From JAFGMR01 sp964632755 (GTDB taxonomy: Archaea > Halobacteriota > Methanosarcinia > Methanotrichales > Methanotrichaceae), in the NCBI GenBank assembly GCA_964632755.1, contig CAZWDT010000015.1, positions 1-44,146 of the forward strand: a stretch of DNA of 44,146 nucleotides, in the 5' to 3' direction. The notes below the pieces were generated by a model. The model was given only the letters and a program-made list of their open reading frames with translations. It was not told where the DNA came from and ran no database searches. Positions 30,828-40,516 of this stretch are shown piece by piece. The translations under genes were made by a program, and so were the position numbers. Positions within the stretch are counted from its first letter, which is position 1, and each line of letters begins with the position of its first letter.

Positions 30828-32099
30828 TCATCGCATCCCCTCCTTCATATACTCGCGAAGGACGATCGTCGCATAGCTCCCGGGCGAAAGCGCGAACTCC
30901 AGCCATGCGGCAGAGCCCTCCATCCGGTGCGCGACATTGACCGGCATGATCGCAGCCCTCCGTATCCCAGGAGACCCGAGATCCGGGTTCGCAGGTACAA
31001 TGAAGTCCTCGCGAGAGACGCCTTCGGCCGCAATCACCGCCCGCTCGACCTCGCCGGGCGCGCCCTCGGCAAGCTCCGTCTCATGGCCGAATAGCGGCAG
31101 CGCCACAAAGGCCCTCCCCCTCTGGGTGTGCCGGTTTACGGCCTCGATGGTCTCCTCCGTCACCCTCTGGGGCCTCCCCGGATCCGGAGTCCCGCCTTTT
31201 ACGAAGCAGACGACATCCCCGGAGACGGCGGAATCGAGCGGCAGGCCCCGGCGCATTCTCAGGCTCAGGATCCGGTTGAATATATAGGACTGGTAGGCAT
31301 GCACGAAGAGCCTTCTCAGGTTTGGTGCGAGAACATTGAAAGACCCCGCGTAGTCCCCTGGATGCTGCTCGAGATAGTTGAGCATGGCAAGCTCATAGTG
31401 AAGGTGGGTTGGATAGGTCTTCAAGGCATGCGAGATATCGCGCCCCTCCCAGAGCCTCTCCCTCGCCTCCCTCGTTCCCGCAACCTCCCTGGAATAGGGC
31501 TTCGAGAGGTAGATGAACGCCGCAAGCTCCGGATCGCCGTTGACGAGGGCTCGTCCCACCTCGTGGGTTATGGGGCGGATATCGCCGAAGCGTTGGATTC
31601 CGAAGTAGTTTGGAAGCCCCCCCAATGAAGTGATCTCTGACGTTATTCGAGAGATCCTCTCCTCGGCATCTGGCGCGAGATCGGCGATTTTAATCCTGAA
31701 TCGGTTTCCCTGAAGGTCTCCGAGGTTGACCGCCCGGTTGGTCCTTCCGAGGACTTTGATCTCGATGCGGGGAAGGTTAATCCTCGCGAGCGCCTCGGGG
31801 GCGAGGTTTGCAATCGCGATTCTCTGTGTGGTCAAGGCGTGCTTGTCCTTGGTTCCAGCCCAGGAGAACCGCTTTTGGCTTATCCGGAGCATCCGTGAGA
31901 GCTCCCTGATCAGATGGTGTGTATCCCATCCGGACTTCTCGACCTCCAGGACGAGGTACCTTCCCCCCTCGTAATCCTGGTCTGCGTAGATCTCCCTGAC
32001 CTCGAAGTCCTCCGGCCGGCGCCGGATCGAGCCGCCTATCCCGGGGGAGTCCGTCGCGTAGAACTCCATTCCGAGAGACGGATCAGGCGACTCGATCAT
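30828..32099 (-). CDS. truD: tRNA pseudouridine(13) synthase TruD
   Basis: TruD isomerises uridine 13 of tRNAs (tRNA-Glu in bacteria). The 423 residues contain the catalytic motif FSWAGTKDKHALTTQ with its Asp in GTKDK, an N-terminal GGSIRRRPEDFEVREI, a GNRFRIKI segment and NYFGIQRFGDIRPITHEVGRALV. The C-terminus is complete (FALSPGSYATIVLREYMKEG). It is one base pair cluster with pth2 and dnaG, 18 bases from pth2, and several decayed copies of its 3' end lie upstream at 22-30 kb. Regions 30603-30827 hold only AT-rich intergenic sequence. Confidence 0.96.
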   Translation of the reverse strand: MIESPDPSLGMEFYATDSPGIGGSIRRRPEDFEVREIYADQDYEGGRYLVLEVEKSGWDTHHLIRELSRMLRISQKRFSWAGTKDKHALTTQRIAIANLAPEALARINLPRIEIKVLGRTNRAVNLGDLQGNRFRIKIADLAPDAEERISRITSEITSLGGLPNYFGIQRFGDIRPITHEVGRALVNGDPELAAFIYLSKPYSREVAGTREARERLWEGRDISHALKTYPTHLHYELAMLNYLEQHPGDYAGSFNVLAPNLRRLFVHAYQSYIFNRILSLRMRRGLPLDSAVSGDVVCFVKGGTPDPGRPQRVTEETIEAVNRHTQRGRAFVALPLFGHETELAEGAPGEVERAVIAAEGVSREDFIVPANPDLGSPGIRRAAIMPVNVAHRMEGSAAWLEFALSPGSYATIVLREYMKEGMR

Positions 32100-32117
32100 C
32101 TCGATACCATCTTGATC

Positions 32118-32471
32118 TCAGACAAGGCTAAGCTTCCCCGTCAGCTTGTCCATCTCCTTCTTGTGAGCGGGCCCTAGGCCTAGAGCAGTAACTGTGCCTG
32201 CGGGAATCTCGGTGAGGCCCGCATCGACGACGATTGCCGCAGGAATTCCCATGCGCTCGGCCTCAACCCTCAGACGGTAGAGGTCTTCCACCGTCCCTCC
32301 TCGAAGCACCACCTTTTTCTGCCCCTCCTTCTTCCAGGCGGTCGAGGCCTCCCGGCCCGCCTGCTCGAAGGCCATCACTGCGGCATGTGCAACCTGGACT
32401 GCGAGCTTTCCAGGGCTTAGCTTGAGGTCGTCCCGTACAACTATGCACTGCTTGAACTCCATATCCTTCAT
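32118..32471 (-). CDS. pth2: Peptidyl-tRNA hydrolase (Pth2 type)
   Basis: Archaeal Pth2 releases peptides from peptidyl-tRNA that drops off ribosomes. The 117 residues have the family signature QCIVVRDDLKLSPGKLAVQVAHAAVMAFEQ with the conserved SPGKLAVQ and AHA, a KVVLRGGTVEDLYRL strand, DAGLTEIPAGTVTALGLGPA and the C-terminal KLTGKLSL. Length is normal and it follows dnaG directly. Confidence 0.96.
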   Translation of the reverse strand: MKDMEFKQCIVVRDDLKLSPGKLAVQVAHAAVMAFEQAGREASTAWKKEGQKKVVLRGGTVEDLYRLRVEAERMGIPAAIVVDAGLTEIPAGTVTALGLGPAHKKEMDKLTGKLSLV

Positions 32472-32510
32472 GGATAACTCCGGAATTCGCGGAAAAATGA
32501 GAGGAAGACC

Positions 32511-33848
32511 CTAGTCCTCCTTGGTCAGGACCCTCACGCTTACAGGGCTCTTTGCGATGTTTCCCATCTTCGCGCCGATCAGGTACTCGAGCCCCTTCTC
32601 GGCTGCGATGTCGAGTATCCTCTGTGTGACTACGCCATCGAAGATCACTCCGGAGATCTCGCCGTTGGCCTCTTTGAGCTCCATTGCAAGGTCCCTTACG
32701 GCGATGTCCTTCATGGGGTTCTGGTTGCGGTCGAAGAGCCGGGCCGTAAGCGTGCCGCTCAGCTCCTGGACGTGCTGCTTGTACCACTCCTCCTTGGCCT
32801 GCTCCTCCATGATGGGTTCGGGCTCCTGCTCGGGCTCTTCATCTCGGTCCCGGGACATGACCTCTCGCGATACCAGCTCGCGGGGGGGCAGCTCCCTCGT
32901 GGCCATCCTGGGGACCTGGCCCTCGACCCTTGGTGAGACCTGCCTTATGGCGATCGGCTTCTCCCTGATGAGGCTCTTCCTCTTCGTTGCCACCTCTCGG
33001 CGGCGCCTGGGCTGGCTCTTGATCTTGTAGAGGTCGAGCACCTGCTCGACTGGGATCTTCTGCCGGAGAGCCCTTACGATCTCCTTCTGGGTGAGCTCTT
33101 CCACGCACTTGCCCTCGGGAGCGCGGGCGACGTAGTCGATGTCCGCTACCTGGAGGAGCTCCTTTATGATCAGCTCACCGCCTCGATCTCCGTCGGTGAA
33201 GGCGGTTACGACCTTCTTCGAGCAGAGATCGGCGATCGTGGGGGGAACGTTGGTTCCGCCGACGGCAACGGCATTCTTGATTCCATACTTGAGCAGGTTG
33301 AGGACGTCTGCTCGTCCCTCCACCACGAGGATTGCGTCCGACTCCATGACGTTTGGGCCTGCGGGCAGGCTGTCTTTGCCAAGGTGGGTTATCTCCTCGA
33401 TCCTTACCGACTGCTTTATCTCCTCGGTGATCTCCTCCGTCTCGAGAATATTCTCGTCGAACATCTCCACGAGTATTCGCTTCGCTCGCTCGATGACGTA
33501 CTTCCTCTTCGAGGCCCTCACATCCTCGATCTTGGATATGCCGATTCGGGCGATGCAAGGCCCTACCCGGTCGATCGTCTCGAGCGCCGCGGCAAGAATG
33601 GCCGTCTCCACCTTGTCGAAGCTCGATGGAATGGAGATCGTTCCCGCCGACTTTCCGCCGCTCGATGAAATTTGGACGTCTATCCTCCCAAGCCGGCCGG
33701 TCTTCTGGAGATCCCTCAGATCCAGGTCGCTTCCGAGAAGGCCTTCGGTCTGGCCGAAAATCGCTCCCACCACGTCGGGCCTCTCCACTATCCCGTCCGC
33801 GGCGATATCGGCATAAATCACATATTTAGTTGTATCAACATTTTGCAT
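32511..33848 (-). CDS. dnaG: DNA primase DnaG (archaeal)
   Basis: The archaeal DnaG protein, a bacterial-type TOPRIM primase that in archaea also associates with the exosome. The 445 residues have the N-terminal TTKYVIYADIAADGIVERPDVVGAIFGQTEGLLG, the TOPRIM core ILVVEGRADVLNLLKYGIKNAVAVGGTNVPP with Glu and the TDGDRGG acidic pair, and a basic/acidic linker after residue 270 (RRRREVATKRK, DRDEEPEQEPEP). ATG 33848 is the family start. A TATA-like TTTAATATAA at 33861-33870 leaves almost no leader, so the message may be leaderless. Region 33858-34251 shows no other gene. Confidence 0.95.
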   Translation of the reverse strand: MQNVDTTKYVIYADIAADGIVERPDVVGAIFGQTEGLLGSDLDLRDLQKTGRLGRIDVQISSSGGKSAGTISIPSSFDKVETAILAAALETIDRVGPCIARIGISKIEDVRASKRKYVIERAKRILVEMFDENILETEEITEEIKQSVRIEEITHLGKDSLPAGPNVMESDAILVVEGRADVLNLLKYGIKNAVAVGGTNVPPTIADLCSKKVVTAFTDGDRGGELIIKELLQVADIDYVARAPEGKCVEELTQKEIVRALRQKIPVEQVLDLYKIKSQPRRRREVATKRKSLIREKPIAIRQVSPRVEGQVPRMATRELPPRELVSREVMSRDRDEEPEQEPEPIMEEQAKEEWYKQHVQELSGTLTARLFDRNQNPMKDIAVRDLAMELKEANGEISGVIFDGVVTQRILDIAAEKGLEYLIGAKMGNIAKSPVSVRVLTKED

Positions 33849-34251
33849 ATATGACACCCCTTATATTAAAATAGTAAGACAAGCTAAACTCGCACGCAGC
33901 CTCTTCGAGTCAGTCGACAGGATCGCCTCGCCAAAAGCTCAGCTACTATCGCGCCCCTTGATCATCCAGATCTGAGGGCATCTCGGGGAGGCGTATATGA
34001 TCGTGAAAGTGCACATTTATCCAACTATTTCAGTGTCCAGGCATCAGCTTTATGGATCATTGATAGAACTGACCACATTTGAGCATATTCTACTGAGACT
34101 TTCAGCCGCAGCTCTTTACCTGCTGGATGCAGGCGTGATGATCATGATGGGCTCAAACACGGTGCTCTATCATTAGAAATTCGCCTAAACTAGTTTAATA
34201 ATCTTTTGGTGGAGACGATGGTGATATGCGTAGCTAGTGTAGTTTATAATA

Positions 34252-35289
34252 TTAACCCAATAGTACAAACCCATCCCCAATCCGGATCACATCCACCTCG
34301 TCGCCTGGCTTGAGATGGATATGTTTTGGCCGCGGCGCGATGACCGCCTGGAAGCTCTCGGGATCCAAGATCTCGACAGCGCTCTCGTCTGCGGCGACGA
34401 TTACGCTCCTCTTGGCCGATTGGCGCACCGCAAGGACCCTCGCAACGTCTGCCTCCTCCGCTGGGATATAATGCCTCCCGCCATCGAGGAGATCCTCCAA
34501 TATCGCTCTATGCCGATCGTAACGCTTCATCTCCATAAGCCTCCCTCTAATGGAGATGATGTCCCCCTGCCTAAGCCTCGGCAGCCTCACGAGAATCGTT
34601 ATGCGGTAGATATCACGGCCGTCCTTCATCCCGACGAGCTTGCTTGACTCGCGAAGGTTGCCCCCCAGTGTTTCATGGAGGAGGGATGCGATCTGCCGCC
34701 CAAGCTGGCTTGAGCCCACGACCATATCCACGCCGCCCCTCGTCGGCTTGATCTCCTGGATGAATGCGAGGCGATCCCCCCTGCGATACTCGGACTGGGC
34801 TAGCTGATGGGCCGCGTTCTCCGCAGTCGAGATCTCTTCCTGAGTGGGGCTTCGGTCGCTACCCCTGAGCTGGACGACTGCCTCGAAGTACTTTCCAGCC
34901 ATCTTGCTGCAGCGGTCGCATGCCTCCCTTCTTAGCCTGACCTCGATCTCGCATTCCCCACTTGCCTCGAGCCCGAGGATGCGTCCCTCAACGGAGACCC
35001 TGGCAAGATATCTCGTGGAGCCGCGTTGGCTTATCGAAACGTCGATTTGGGCATCCATAAGATCCACGTGTACCCCAACGGAACCTCTCACGGCCCTGAA
35101 TATCAGCTCCTCCAAGGGGATCTCGACGATCTGCCAGCGCCCCTGGACGAGTTGGCAGCCGCATGTCGCGCAGATGACCATCTCCACCTTTCGAGGGCAG
35201 CTCAGGAGCGTGGTCGAGGCGAGAAGGCATTTCGGGCAGAGGCCCTCGGCAGACGGCAGACCGCATCGTGGACAGATGGAGGTCCTCAC
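34252..35289 (-). CDS. nmd3: NMD3 family protein
   Basis: Archaeal NMD3 homologue; in eukaryotes NMD3 exports the 60S subunit, and the archaeal protein is thought to bind 50S. The 345 residues start with zinc-binding pairs (ICPRCG, LCPKC, ICATCGCQL) and continue with the NMD3 core: LRREACDRCSKMAGKYFEAVVQLRG, KPTRGGVDMVVGSSQLGRQIAS and a C-terminal OB-like domain with RLPRLRQGDIISIRGRLMEM. GTG 35289 overlaps the DUF424 stop (GTGA). The longer frame from 35310 precedes the zinc motif without homology. Confidence 0.9.
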   Translation of the reverse strand: MRTSICPRCGLPSAEGLCPKCLLASTTLLSCPRKVEMVICATCGCQLVQGRWQIVEIPLEELIFRAVRGSVGVHVDLMDAQIDVSISQRGSTRYLARVSVEGRILGLEASGECEIEVRLRREACDRCSKMAGKYFEAVVQLRGSDRSPTQEEISTAENAAHQLAQSEYRRGDRLAFIQEIKPTRGGVDMVVGSSQLGRQIASLLHETLGGNLRESSKLVGMKDGRDIYRITILVRLPRLRQGDIISIRGRLMEMKRYDRHRAILEDLLDGGRHYIPAEEADVARVLAVRQSAKRSVIVAADESAVEILDPESFQAVIAPRPKHIHLKPGDEVDVIRIGDGFVLLG

Positions 35290-35576
35290 ACTCGAATCAT
35301 CTGGGCGCAAGGAACTCCTCCAATGAATAGCACGTTCTCCTCAGCCACGCACTGCATTCTTATGGCGCAGCCTACCGAATTCTCGCCTACGAGGTTGGCG
35401 ATGGTTGCGCGATCGAGGGCCTTTTCGACCTCGTCATGGGTGGCGGGCTCTCGCCCATAGAACTCGGGATAGACCTCTATCTGGAAGGGGCCCTCCTGGA
35501 ACGACCTTCCAAGAAGATCGCTATCGCAGACGGCGACCATCAGATCCCTTCCGGTGCGGTAGGTCTTCAGGCACAT
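35286..35576 (-). CDS. DUF424 family protein
   Basis: A 96-residue archaeal protein of the DUF424 family, function unknown but usually next to translation or replication genes. The core is CLKTYRTGRDLMVAVCDSDLLGRSFQEG, the VEKALDRATIANLVGENSVG helix and GGVPCAQMIRV. ATG 35576 is the family start; the frame extends upstream without homology. It lies between mcm and nmd3, overlapping nmd3. Confidence 0.85.
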   Translation of the reverse strand: MCLKTYRTGRDLMVAVCDSDLLGRSFQEGPFQIEVYPEFYGREPATHDEVEKALDRATIANLVGENSVGCAIRMQCVAEENVLFIGGVPCAQMIRV

Positions 35577-35653
35577 TACGGGGTCACCCCGGCTCGTTCT
35601 ATCCAGGTTCGTGCTATCCAGGCTCGATCTCTCTTGGCTCAATATCCATCTCC

Positions 35654-37744
35654 TCAGAACTCCACTACTCTCAGCATGCCGTACTTGGGCTCTATGATGC
35701 TCCCGTCCCTCTTGAAGTTGGCTATGATATCCTCTGCCCTCTTTCGATCTATCCCCGAGGCCTCGGCCTGATCCAGCACCAGGTCCATCGGGGCAGATCC
35801 CTGCTGTTCTCGGCCAATCTCCTTGATGATATCCAGAATTACCTTGGTCTTATCCCTTGTGCTCTTGCTAACGCCAGTCGCTATGATATCCGCATCCAAA
35901 AAGCCGGTCTCAGGGTCCACCCCGACCTTCTTCAGACAGGAGTAGAAAATGTTGATCGCCCTCTCGGCGTCGGCCATCTCGACATCGTTGCACATTCGAA
36001 GCCGGGCGCTCGCCTCACTCAGCCTAACCAAGGCCTCAAGCTGCCTTGCAGTGACGGGAACCGGCTTGTTAGTGTCCTGGCCCTGCGATCTGAGATCCAC
36101 GTAATAGATCTTGAGCCGCTCCCTGACCTCGGGGGATAGGATGGGAAAGACGTTCTTTTTGGCATAGGCCACGTACTTCCTCAAGAGCTCGGGCTCAATA
36201 TCGGGCCTTATCACTTCCATCGCCCTATTGACGTCCTCGATGGTGATCGCAGGATTGCGGGAGATCTGAGTTGCAAGCTCGCCTGCGAAGTTCGCACGCA
36301 GTATATGTTCTGCGATCTTTGAGTCTTGGACGGTGTCCGGATCGTCGGTTAGGACGAAGATCAGATCGAAACGGGACATGAGGGCTGGAGTGAGGTTGAT
36401 CTGAGGGGCGATCGGCTCGTACTTATCGAATCGGCCCTGCTTGGGATTGGCCGCGGCAAGCAGGGAGCAGCGGGACTTGAGGGTTGCCATCACGCCTGCT
36501 TTGGCTACGCTGATCGTCTGCTGCTCCATCGCCTCGTGCAGAGAGCTCTTGTCCTGATTATCCATCTTGTCCATCTCGTCGATCGCAGCTATGCCCTTAT
36601 CTGCGAGCACGAGAGCGCCTGCTTCGATCGTCCATCTGCCGTCGCCGAGCTCGTCCTTGACAGCTGTTGCGGTGAGGCCTGCAGACGTCGAGCTCTTTCC
36701 GGATGTGTATATTCCCCGCGGGGAGATCTTGGTCATGTAGCGCAAGAGCTGGCTCTTTGCGATTCCCGGATCGCCCACGAGCAGTATGTGGATGTCGCCC
36801 CTGATCCTTGCACCGTCCGGGAGGCTCTTCGAGAAGCCGGATACTAGCTGCATGGCAAGGGCTTCCTTCACGTCCTCGTAGCCGTAGATGGATGGGGCGA
36901 TCGACCGGCGGATCCGCTCGTATATGCTTGGATCGCGCGACATCTCCAATATCATCTGCTCGTCCTCTGGGGAGATCTCGATCTCCTCGAACTCCTGTTC
37001 CATCATCTCTATTGAGACGCCCTTTAAGAAGAGGTCGAAGTAGTTGCTCTTTCCCGCCTGGGGTGAGGAGCGCTGATAGGACTTGAGGATTCCGTTGATG
37101 ATCACCCTGTCCCCGGGAAAGATCTTGCCCGAGAGGTCGTCCTCGAGCTCGACATCGAGGGTCTGTGGCTGCTCGCCTCCTCGAAGCTCCTCGGGAGACT
37201 CCTGGACTCGCACCTTCTGAGCGTCGACGAACCTTGACTTTGCGATATCGAGCTTGAAGGGGCCCCCGCGGTCGCAGGCCTCGTTCTGGCAGCGTATGTT
37301 TCCCTCCTCGAACTTGGTCCCCGTCTGCTCCTTGTAGAAGGTGTAGCCGCATCGAAGGCACTCGAAGGCCGCGTGGGTGATCTTGGGCCTAACCTCGGTT
37401 GCAGTTCTGACGAGCCCCTCGATTGCGATCAATCGGCCGATGTGATCGCTTCTGAGCTCTCGCGTCTTGTAATGGACCGGAAGCTGCACTATTCGCACAT
37501 GGGCATGGTCGAGCCTCACGTCGAATGGGAGGTCGATCTCGAGAAGGGCCTCCCTTGCGGCTTCGAGGAGTTTATCGGGCTCCTCCAGGAGGGAGTCTGC
37601 GAACTCGGGGTCGTAACGGTCGAGGTCGGGAAAGCGGATCTTGAGGCTTCGCTCTCCGGGGTAGGACCCTGCAAGCTCGAGGAGGTCGTCCCAGTAGCGC
37701 GATCTTATGAACTCCTCCCAGTCGGAGGCGGGATCTGAGGGCAT
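35654..37744 (-). CDS. mcm: Replicative helicase MCM
   Basis: The archaeal MCM hexamer unwinds DNA ahead of the fork. The 696 residues have the N-terminal domain with the zinc site CLRCGYTF...CQNEACD (about residues 132-160), the Walker A loop GDPGIAKSQLL, Walker B IAAIDEMDKM, sensor 1 AAANPKQGRFD and the arginine finger region SRFDLIFVLTD, and a winged-helix C-terminus ending KPKYGMLRVVEF-like. Start ATG 37744 is near the scaffold gap but the gene is complete. Confidence 0.97.
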   Translation of the reverse strand: MPSDPASDWEEFIRSRYWDDLLELAGSYPGERSLKIRFPDLDRYDPEFADSLLEEPDKLLEAAREALLEIDLPFDVRLDHAHVRIVQLPVHYKTRELRSDHIGRLIAIEGLVRTATEVRPKITHAAFECLRCGYTFYKEQTGTKFEEGNIRCQNEACDRGGPFKLDIAKSRFVDAQKVRVQESPEELRGGEQPQTLDVELEDDLSGKIFPGDRVIINGILKSYQRSSPQAGKSNYFDLFLKGVSIEMMEQEFEEIEISPEDEQMILEMSRDPSIYERIRRSIAPSIYGYEDVKEALAMQLVSGFSKSLPDGARIRGDIHILLVGDPGIAKSQLLRYMTKISPRGIYTSGKSSTSAGLTATAVKDELGDGRWTIEAGALVLADKGIAAIDEMDKMDNQDKSSLHEAMEQQTISVAKAGVMATLKSRCSLLAAANPKQGRFDKYEPIAPQINLTPALMSRFDLIFVLTDDPDTVQDSKIAEHILRANFAGELATQISRNPAITIEDVNRAMEVIRPDIEPELLRKYVAYAKKNVFPILSPEVRERLKIYYVDLRSQGQDTNKPVPVTARQLEALVRLSEASARLRMCNDVEMADAERAINIFYSCLKKVGVDPETGFLDADIIATGVSKSTRDKTKVILDIIKEIGREQQGSAPMDLVLDQAEASGIDRKRAEDIIANFKRDGSIIEPKYGMLRVVEF

Positions 37745-37868
37745 TCAAGCTCGCGCTTTCTGCCTTGGGGGTTAACTCACTTTCGGGTTGGACGAGGGGA
37801 TTTGTGTAGCGCCTAGCTGCCTTGCCTCCCCTTGCCCGTCCTCTCCTTCCCTTGAGGGCGAAGGGCCT

Positions 37869-37968
37869 NNNNNNNNNNNNNNNNNNNNNNNNNNNNNNNN
37901 NNNNNNNNNNNNNNNNNNNNNNNNNNNNNNNNNNNNNNNNNNNNNNNNNNNNNNNNNNNNNNNNNNNN
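37869..37968. other. Assembly gap, 100 N
   Basis: Exactly 100 N, the usual placeholder for a gap of unknown length. Genes left and right of it may not be adjacent in the genome, and any reading frames spanning it are not trustworthy. Confidence 0.99.
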
Positions 37969-37980
37969 GATTGCAGGCGG

Positions 37981-38316
37981 ATGATATCAGAGAAGTGCGA
38001 TCTCGATGAGTTCATAGAGGCGATAGAGGATTTGCCCTATCACGAGGTCCTGACGAGCATATTGAAGGAGGGATATGCCTCTCTCGACCACCTCGCCCAC
38101 AGGAAGAGGGACGGAGCGATAGATGAGGAGATCGAGCGGATCAATCAGTACGGAAAGGCGCTTCGCGACGTAACATTCCTGCTCCAGATGGGGATGAGGC
38201 CCGACTACGTAACGAAGAGGGATGTCGAGAACTACAACAAGTTTCGCTGCGTGGCAAGTAGGCTCGTGGAGAAAGGGGAGCTGATGCCTTCGATCCTCGA
38301 TTTCTTCGACGATTGA
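37981..38316 (+). CDS. Hypothetical protein next to the gap
   Basis: A 111-residue acidic, helix-rich protein (LDEFIEAIEDLPYHEVLTSILKEGY, EEIERINQYGKALRDVTFLLQMGM) with no recognised family. It starts at ATG 37981, twelve bases after the gap, so its upstream context, including any longer start, is lost. No Cys or His motif stands out. It ends convergent with nfeD. Confidence 0.55.
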   Translation: MISEKCDLDEFIEAIEDLPYHEVLTSILKEGYASLDHLAHRKRDGAIDEEIERINQYGKALRDVTFLLQMGMRPDYVTKRDVENYNKFRCVASRLVEKGELMPSILDFFDD

Positions 38317-38395
38317 AGGCGGAATCAAAACGGCGATTCAAGAAAAGAACAGGGCTTAACAGCCCCCCTGATGCGACCGTCTCGAATGGATCGTC

Positions 38396-39673
38396 CTACC
38401 TCTTTCTCACCTTCAAGAGCGAGCCCTCCTTTGCAACGATCACCACCCTCTCCCCAGCCTCCACGATCTCCACCGCCTCCGCTGCCCAGTACTCGCCGTT
38501 GTAGAGGACGTGCCCTCTCGGATCGATCCGGTCGAGGGCCTCTGCCTCCTCCCCTGCAGGTCCCGCGTCAAATGGCTTCCTGAGCCTCGCCTGGGCAACC
38601 TTGTATATGGCGAGAGCAAAGAATATCCCCATGATCAGCGATGGCACGACGAACGTCACCGCCATCGACCTCTGGTAGGACCCTGGATAATACCACTGGG
38701 GGTAGCCCACAGGCGCAAATAGGATGCTTCCCGCAACAATGCAGATCAGGCCAGCAAGCCCCAGGAGGCCGAAGCTATGGCTGTGAAGCTCTGCCACGAT
38801 CAGCCCCATCCCGAGAAGGATCAGGAATACGGCGCCTATGTTCACGTCAAACCCGGTCCCGATCAGGCCGAGCGCCAGGCAGAGAAGGCCGAATACCTCG
38901 GCGCCTATCCCCGGATTCGAGATCCCAAATATCAGAGCATACAGGCCGATCAGCATCAAGAGGCCTGAGATCATTGGGTCTGAGAGGAGCTGGAGAAGCC
39001 AGAGCCTGATGGGAGGCTCGAAGTAGACGATCTTTGCTCCCGCGGTATCGAGGGTGCGGTTCTTCACCGTGAGGCCGTCTATTGCGGCGAGCAAGGCCTC
39101 GGGATCGGGGCTGACTTGTTCTATCACGCCAAAGGAGAGGGCCTCTTCGGCGTTCAGGTTGAGGTTGGATAGGACGAACTCCCTCGCAGCAGTTGCGTTT
39201 CTCCCATGCCTTCTCGCCTTCTCCTCGATCAAGGCCACTATCGCGTTTGTGGTCTTCGTGTCATTGATCGGCTCCGTCCCCCCTGTTGGCGAGAGGCGGA
39301 CCGGCTGTGCCGATCCGATGATGGTATGGGGTGCCATTGCCGCAAGGTCGGAGCTGATGAGGATCATCGTCCCCGCAGACCATGCGGTCGAGCCCTGAGG
39401 ATAGACGTAAGCGATAACCGGAAGCTCCGTCTCCTCGATCAATCGGAGGATCTCCATCGTCTCTTGGAGGCCGCCGCCGGGGGTGTCCAGTATGACGAGG
39501 AGGGCTTGGCAGCCCCGATCATCGGCCTCCTCTATCGCCTGCCGCAATAGGTCGTCGCTCGATGGAGTTATGGCATCGTCCAGGTCGATTGCTAGCACCG
39601 TCTCCTCTCCCGCCCCCGAGGCCGAGAGCAGCAGAGATAGCAGTGCTATCCAGATGAGAGTCCTTACGATTAT
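38396..39673 (-). CDS. NfeD-family membrane serine protease (start probably AUA)
   Basis: A NfeD/ClpP-class membrane protease that usually acts with a stomatin-like protein. After an N-terminal hydrophobic signal segment (about VRTLIWIALLSLLLSASG) the ClpP-like domain has LDTPGGGLQETMEI, the catalytic-serine motif WSAGTMILI and PHTIIGSAQPV, followed by NDTKTTNAIVALIEEKA with the candidate catalytic lysine. Four or more membrane helices and a C-terminal OB domain (DPRGHVLYNGEYW) follow. Canonical starts give a truncated protein from GTG 39598 that lacks the signal; the in-frame hydrophobic stretch, GGGAGG at six-base spacing and an ATAA overlap with the slipin stop all point to ATA 39673 as start. 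Confidence 0.85.
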   Translation of the reverse strand: MIVRTLIWIALLSLLLSASGAGEETVLAIDLDDAITPSSDDLLRQAIEEADDRGCQALLVILDTPGGGLQETMEILRLIEETELPVIAYVYPQGSTAWSAGTMILISSDLAAMAPHTIIGSAQPVRLSPTGGTEPINDTKTTNAIVALIEEKARRHGRNATAAREFVLSNLNLNAEEALSFGVIEQVSPDPEALLAAIDGLTVKNRTLDTAGAKIVYFEPPIRLWLLQLLSDPMISGLLMLIGLYALIFGISNPGIGAEVFGLLCLALGLIGTGFDVNIGAVFLILLGMGLIVAELHSHSFGLLGLAGLICIVAGSILFAPVGYPQWYYPGSYQRSMAVTFVVPSLIMGIFFALAIYKVAQARLRKPFDAGPAGEEAEALDRIDPRGHVLYNGEYWAAEAVEIVEAGERVVIVAKEGSLLKVRKR

Positions 39674-40446
39674 GAGATACCTCCCTTCTTCTCGAAAGCC
39701 TGAGTGAGCCCAGCAATGTTTCCGACATCCGAGCCAATAGGCGTGACAACGATCAAGTTCTTCTCACGGGCGATCTCGGCGAGCGTCTGCAGCTCCCTCA
39801 GCTTGATCGCGACAGGTGCCTCGCCGTAGAGCTTCGCTGCCTCCACCATTTTTATCGATGCCTGGAGCTCGCCGTCCGCCAGTATCACGCGGGACCGCTT
39901 CTCCCTCTCGGCCTCGGCCTGCTTGGCGATTGCTCGAAGCATCGACTCGGGGAGGTTCACGTCCCTAAGCGTGACCGCTGTGACCTTGATCCCCCAGGGA
40001 TCGGTATGCTTGTCGAGTATATCCTGTAGTTTGATGTTCAGCTCTTCCCTATTGGCGAGGAGATCGTCGAGTTCTATCTGCCCCAGCACATCCCTGAGGG
40101 TCGTCTGGGCAAGGAGGCTTGTAGCCATTCTGAAGTTCTCCACCTGTATGATGGCCCTCGCTGGGTCGACTACCCTGTAGTACATGACCGCGTCCACGTC
40201 TACGGTCACGTTGTCCTTGGTGATCACCACTTGCTTCTGAACGTCGATTGTGACCACCCTCATATCGAGGAGGATAACCTGATCCACTATTGGCACGATT
40301 AAAAACAGGCCCGGCCCCTTCACTCCGCTGAAGCGGCCCAGGCGGAGGATCACTACCCTCTCGTACTCCCGCACGATCTTGACAGCCTGGCTGAGGATGA
40401 CGAGCACCACAACCAGGGCAATTAACCCACTGGATATTTCTGCCAC
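39670..40446 (-). CDS. Slipin (stomatin/SPFH-domain protein)
   Basis: A 258-residue stomatin-like scaffold. An N-terminal membrane helix (GLIALVVVLVILSQAVKIV) precedes the SPFH domain (REYERVVILRLGRFSGVKGPGLFLIVPIVDQV, VITKDNVTVDVDAVMYYRVVDPARAI, LAQTTLRDVLGQIELDDLLANREELN). A coiled coil with KQAEAEREKRSRVILADGE follows. It forms an operon with the NfeD protease, its usual partner. The GTG start at 40446 is preceded by a TATA-like TTATTTAAG (about 40481-40490). Confidence 0.95.
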   Translation of the reverse strand: MAEISSGLIALVVVLVILSQAVKIVREYERVVILRLGRFSGVKGPGLFLIVPIVDQVILLDMRVVTIDVQKQVVITKDNVTVDVDAVMYYRVVDPARAIIQVENFRMATSLLAQTTLRDVLGQIELDDLLANREELNIKLQDILDKHTDPWGIKVTAVTLRDVNLPESMLRAIAKQAEAEREKRSRVILADGELQASIKMVEAAKLYGEAPVAIKLRELQTLAEIAREKNLIVVTPIGSDVGNIAGLTQAFEKKGGIS

Positions 40447-40516
40447 TAACTACACCGAGGGATCGTGGGACCTCACATCTTAAATAACTACCCTGCGAGG
40501 GGGGGGGGCGAGGGAT

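Noticed and set aside
37788..38009. ORFs spanning the gap
   Set aside because: They run through the 100-N placeholder, so their frame is meaningless.
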